DNA of 64,000 nt, taken from NCBI RefSeq assembly GCF_900099905.1, contig NZ_FNEE01000022.1, positions 30,742 to 94,741 of the forward strand, read 5' to 3'. Under the pieces are notes generated by a model. That model saw only the letters and a program-made list of their open reading frames with translations, searched no databases and was not told the DNA's origin. Source of the DNA: Mesorhizobium muleiense. GTDB lineage: Bacteria; Pseudomonadota; Alphaproteobacteria; Rhizobiales; Rhizobiaceae. Position 1 is the first letter of the stretch. Every line of letters begins with the position of its first letter. A program made the position numbers and the translations under genes. Positions 63,675 through 64,000 of this stretch are shown here, piece after piece.

Positions 63675-64000
63675 TGTTTGGACCGGAGACATCGCGAACA
63701 GGTGTGCGAAGACATCGCGAACAGTTTGCCATCCTATCGATCAATGGCATTGAGGTCGATGGTTTCTATTTTCTGATGTCTGAACCAGGCGTCGAAGACG
63801 CCGTCGGCAGCGGTTGGGCGAAAGGCGACGGACTTTCCGGCGAAGGCCCTGCACAGGCGCACGTTGTGGCCGAGAATGGAGACGAAGCCATGCTGCTGAA
63901 CGCGGCGGATGAGATCGTCCTTGGCATAGTCGAACGGCTCGACGGTTTCGCGATGCTGGCGCTGCGAGACGCGGTAGCGGTCGAGCGGCACAGCGCCGCC
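63675..64000. mobile_element. IS481-type insertion sequence, left end
   Basis: The terminal inverted-repeat start tgtttggaccggagacatcg lies at 63675 and is followed by a duplicated gacatcgcgaacag (63688-63701 and 63711-63724). A transposase C-terminal frame follows on the minus strand. The family repeat B is cut at this point, which marks the target. The other end is outside the window. Confidence 0.65.
63734..64000 (-). CDS. IS481-family transposase, C-terminal part (start outside window)
   Basis: About 88 residues are visible: PLDRYRVSQRQHRETVEPFD, RVQQHGFVSILGHNVRLCRA and GKSVAFRPTAADGVFDAWFR. This is the C-terminal half of the IS481 integrase-core transposase, after the DDE domain. The frame is open to the window edge, so the catalytic domain is missing here. 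The stop is TAG. Confidence 0.75.
   Translation of the reverse strand, partial: GGAVPLDRYRVSQRQHRETVEPFDYAKDDLIRRVQQHGFVSILGHNVRLCRAFAGKSVAFRPTAADGVFDAWFRHQKIETIDLNAIDR

Overview
This is a GC-rich chromosomal window that looks like a member of the Hyphomicrobiales (Rhizobiales), most likely Mesorhizobium or a close relative. The evidence is an alphaproteobacterial-type LexA box (GAAC-N7-GAAC) before dinB, a ROSE-type RNA thermometer before an Hsp20 gene, a CIRCE operator before groESL, a LigD/Ku end-joining pair, DUF982 and Usg small proteins, and several families of palindromic intergenic elements of the kind described in rhizobia. No rRNA, tRNA or CRISPR array was seen. The assignment rests on protein and motif recognition from memory, without database searches.

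Layout. 1-3.2 kb: the end of a FAD/Rieske oxidoreductase, SOS-controlled DNA polymerase IV and a GNAT acetyltransferase. 3.4-8.2 kb: an accessory patch of small proteins around a phage-type S24 repressor. A 21-bp motif before the repressor recurs in inverted orientation in the divergent promoter region of two small genes. 8.3-11.1 kb: efp and its lysylating enzyme epmA, a DUF559 nuclease-like protein and a DUF922 protease. 11.3-12.2 kb: a decayed sulfonate-type locus, an ssuE-like remnant joined to an ABC ATPase that has lost its start. 12.3-19.2 kb: an acyltransferase/SGNH protein, small proteins, an unknown 308-residue protein and an AI-2E-type permease with an extra C-terminal domain. 19.4-25.7 kb: a lipid island matching E. 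coli ynbABCD (CDP-alcohol phosphotransferase, hydrolase/methyltransferase fusion, PAP2/dual-specificity phosphatase fusion, CdsA-like protein) plus an acyltransferase and a small membrane protein. 25.8-27.0 kb: a GSU2403-type nucleotidyltransferase-fold gene preceded by two 32-bp palindromes. 27.2-33.7 kb: a complete sugar operon (isomerase, binding protein, ATPase, permease, RpiR regulator, ribokinase-like kinase). 34.0-39.4 kb: a heat-shock island (two Hsp20, groESL, Usg, DUF982). 39.6-43.4 kb: a second sugar ABC system with a Tat-type binding protein. 43.6-49.4 kb: two TolB/TPR transcription regulators flanking ChaC and a frameshifted EamA exporter. 49.8-56.0 kb: ligD, ku, a TPR gene overlapping ku, an alpha/beta hydrolase and exonuclease III. 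56.1-63.5 kb: GFA-family protein, amidase, secreted peptide, ABC-F ATPase, methyltransferase and MscS channel. 63.7-64.0 kb: the end of an IS481-type element inserted in a palindromic repeat.

Two genome-scale features stand out. First, several families of mosaic palindromic elements sit between genes, and some share one central core although their arms differ. Second, short tandem repeats of 8-20 bp repeatedly lie at the 3' ends of unrelated genes, several including the stop codon. The best candidates for little-described biology are the ynb-like lipid island, the S24 repressor with its duplicated motif, the palindromes upstream of the GSU2403-type gene, and the TPR gene coupled to ku.
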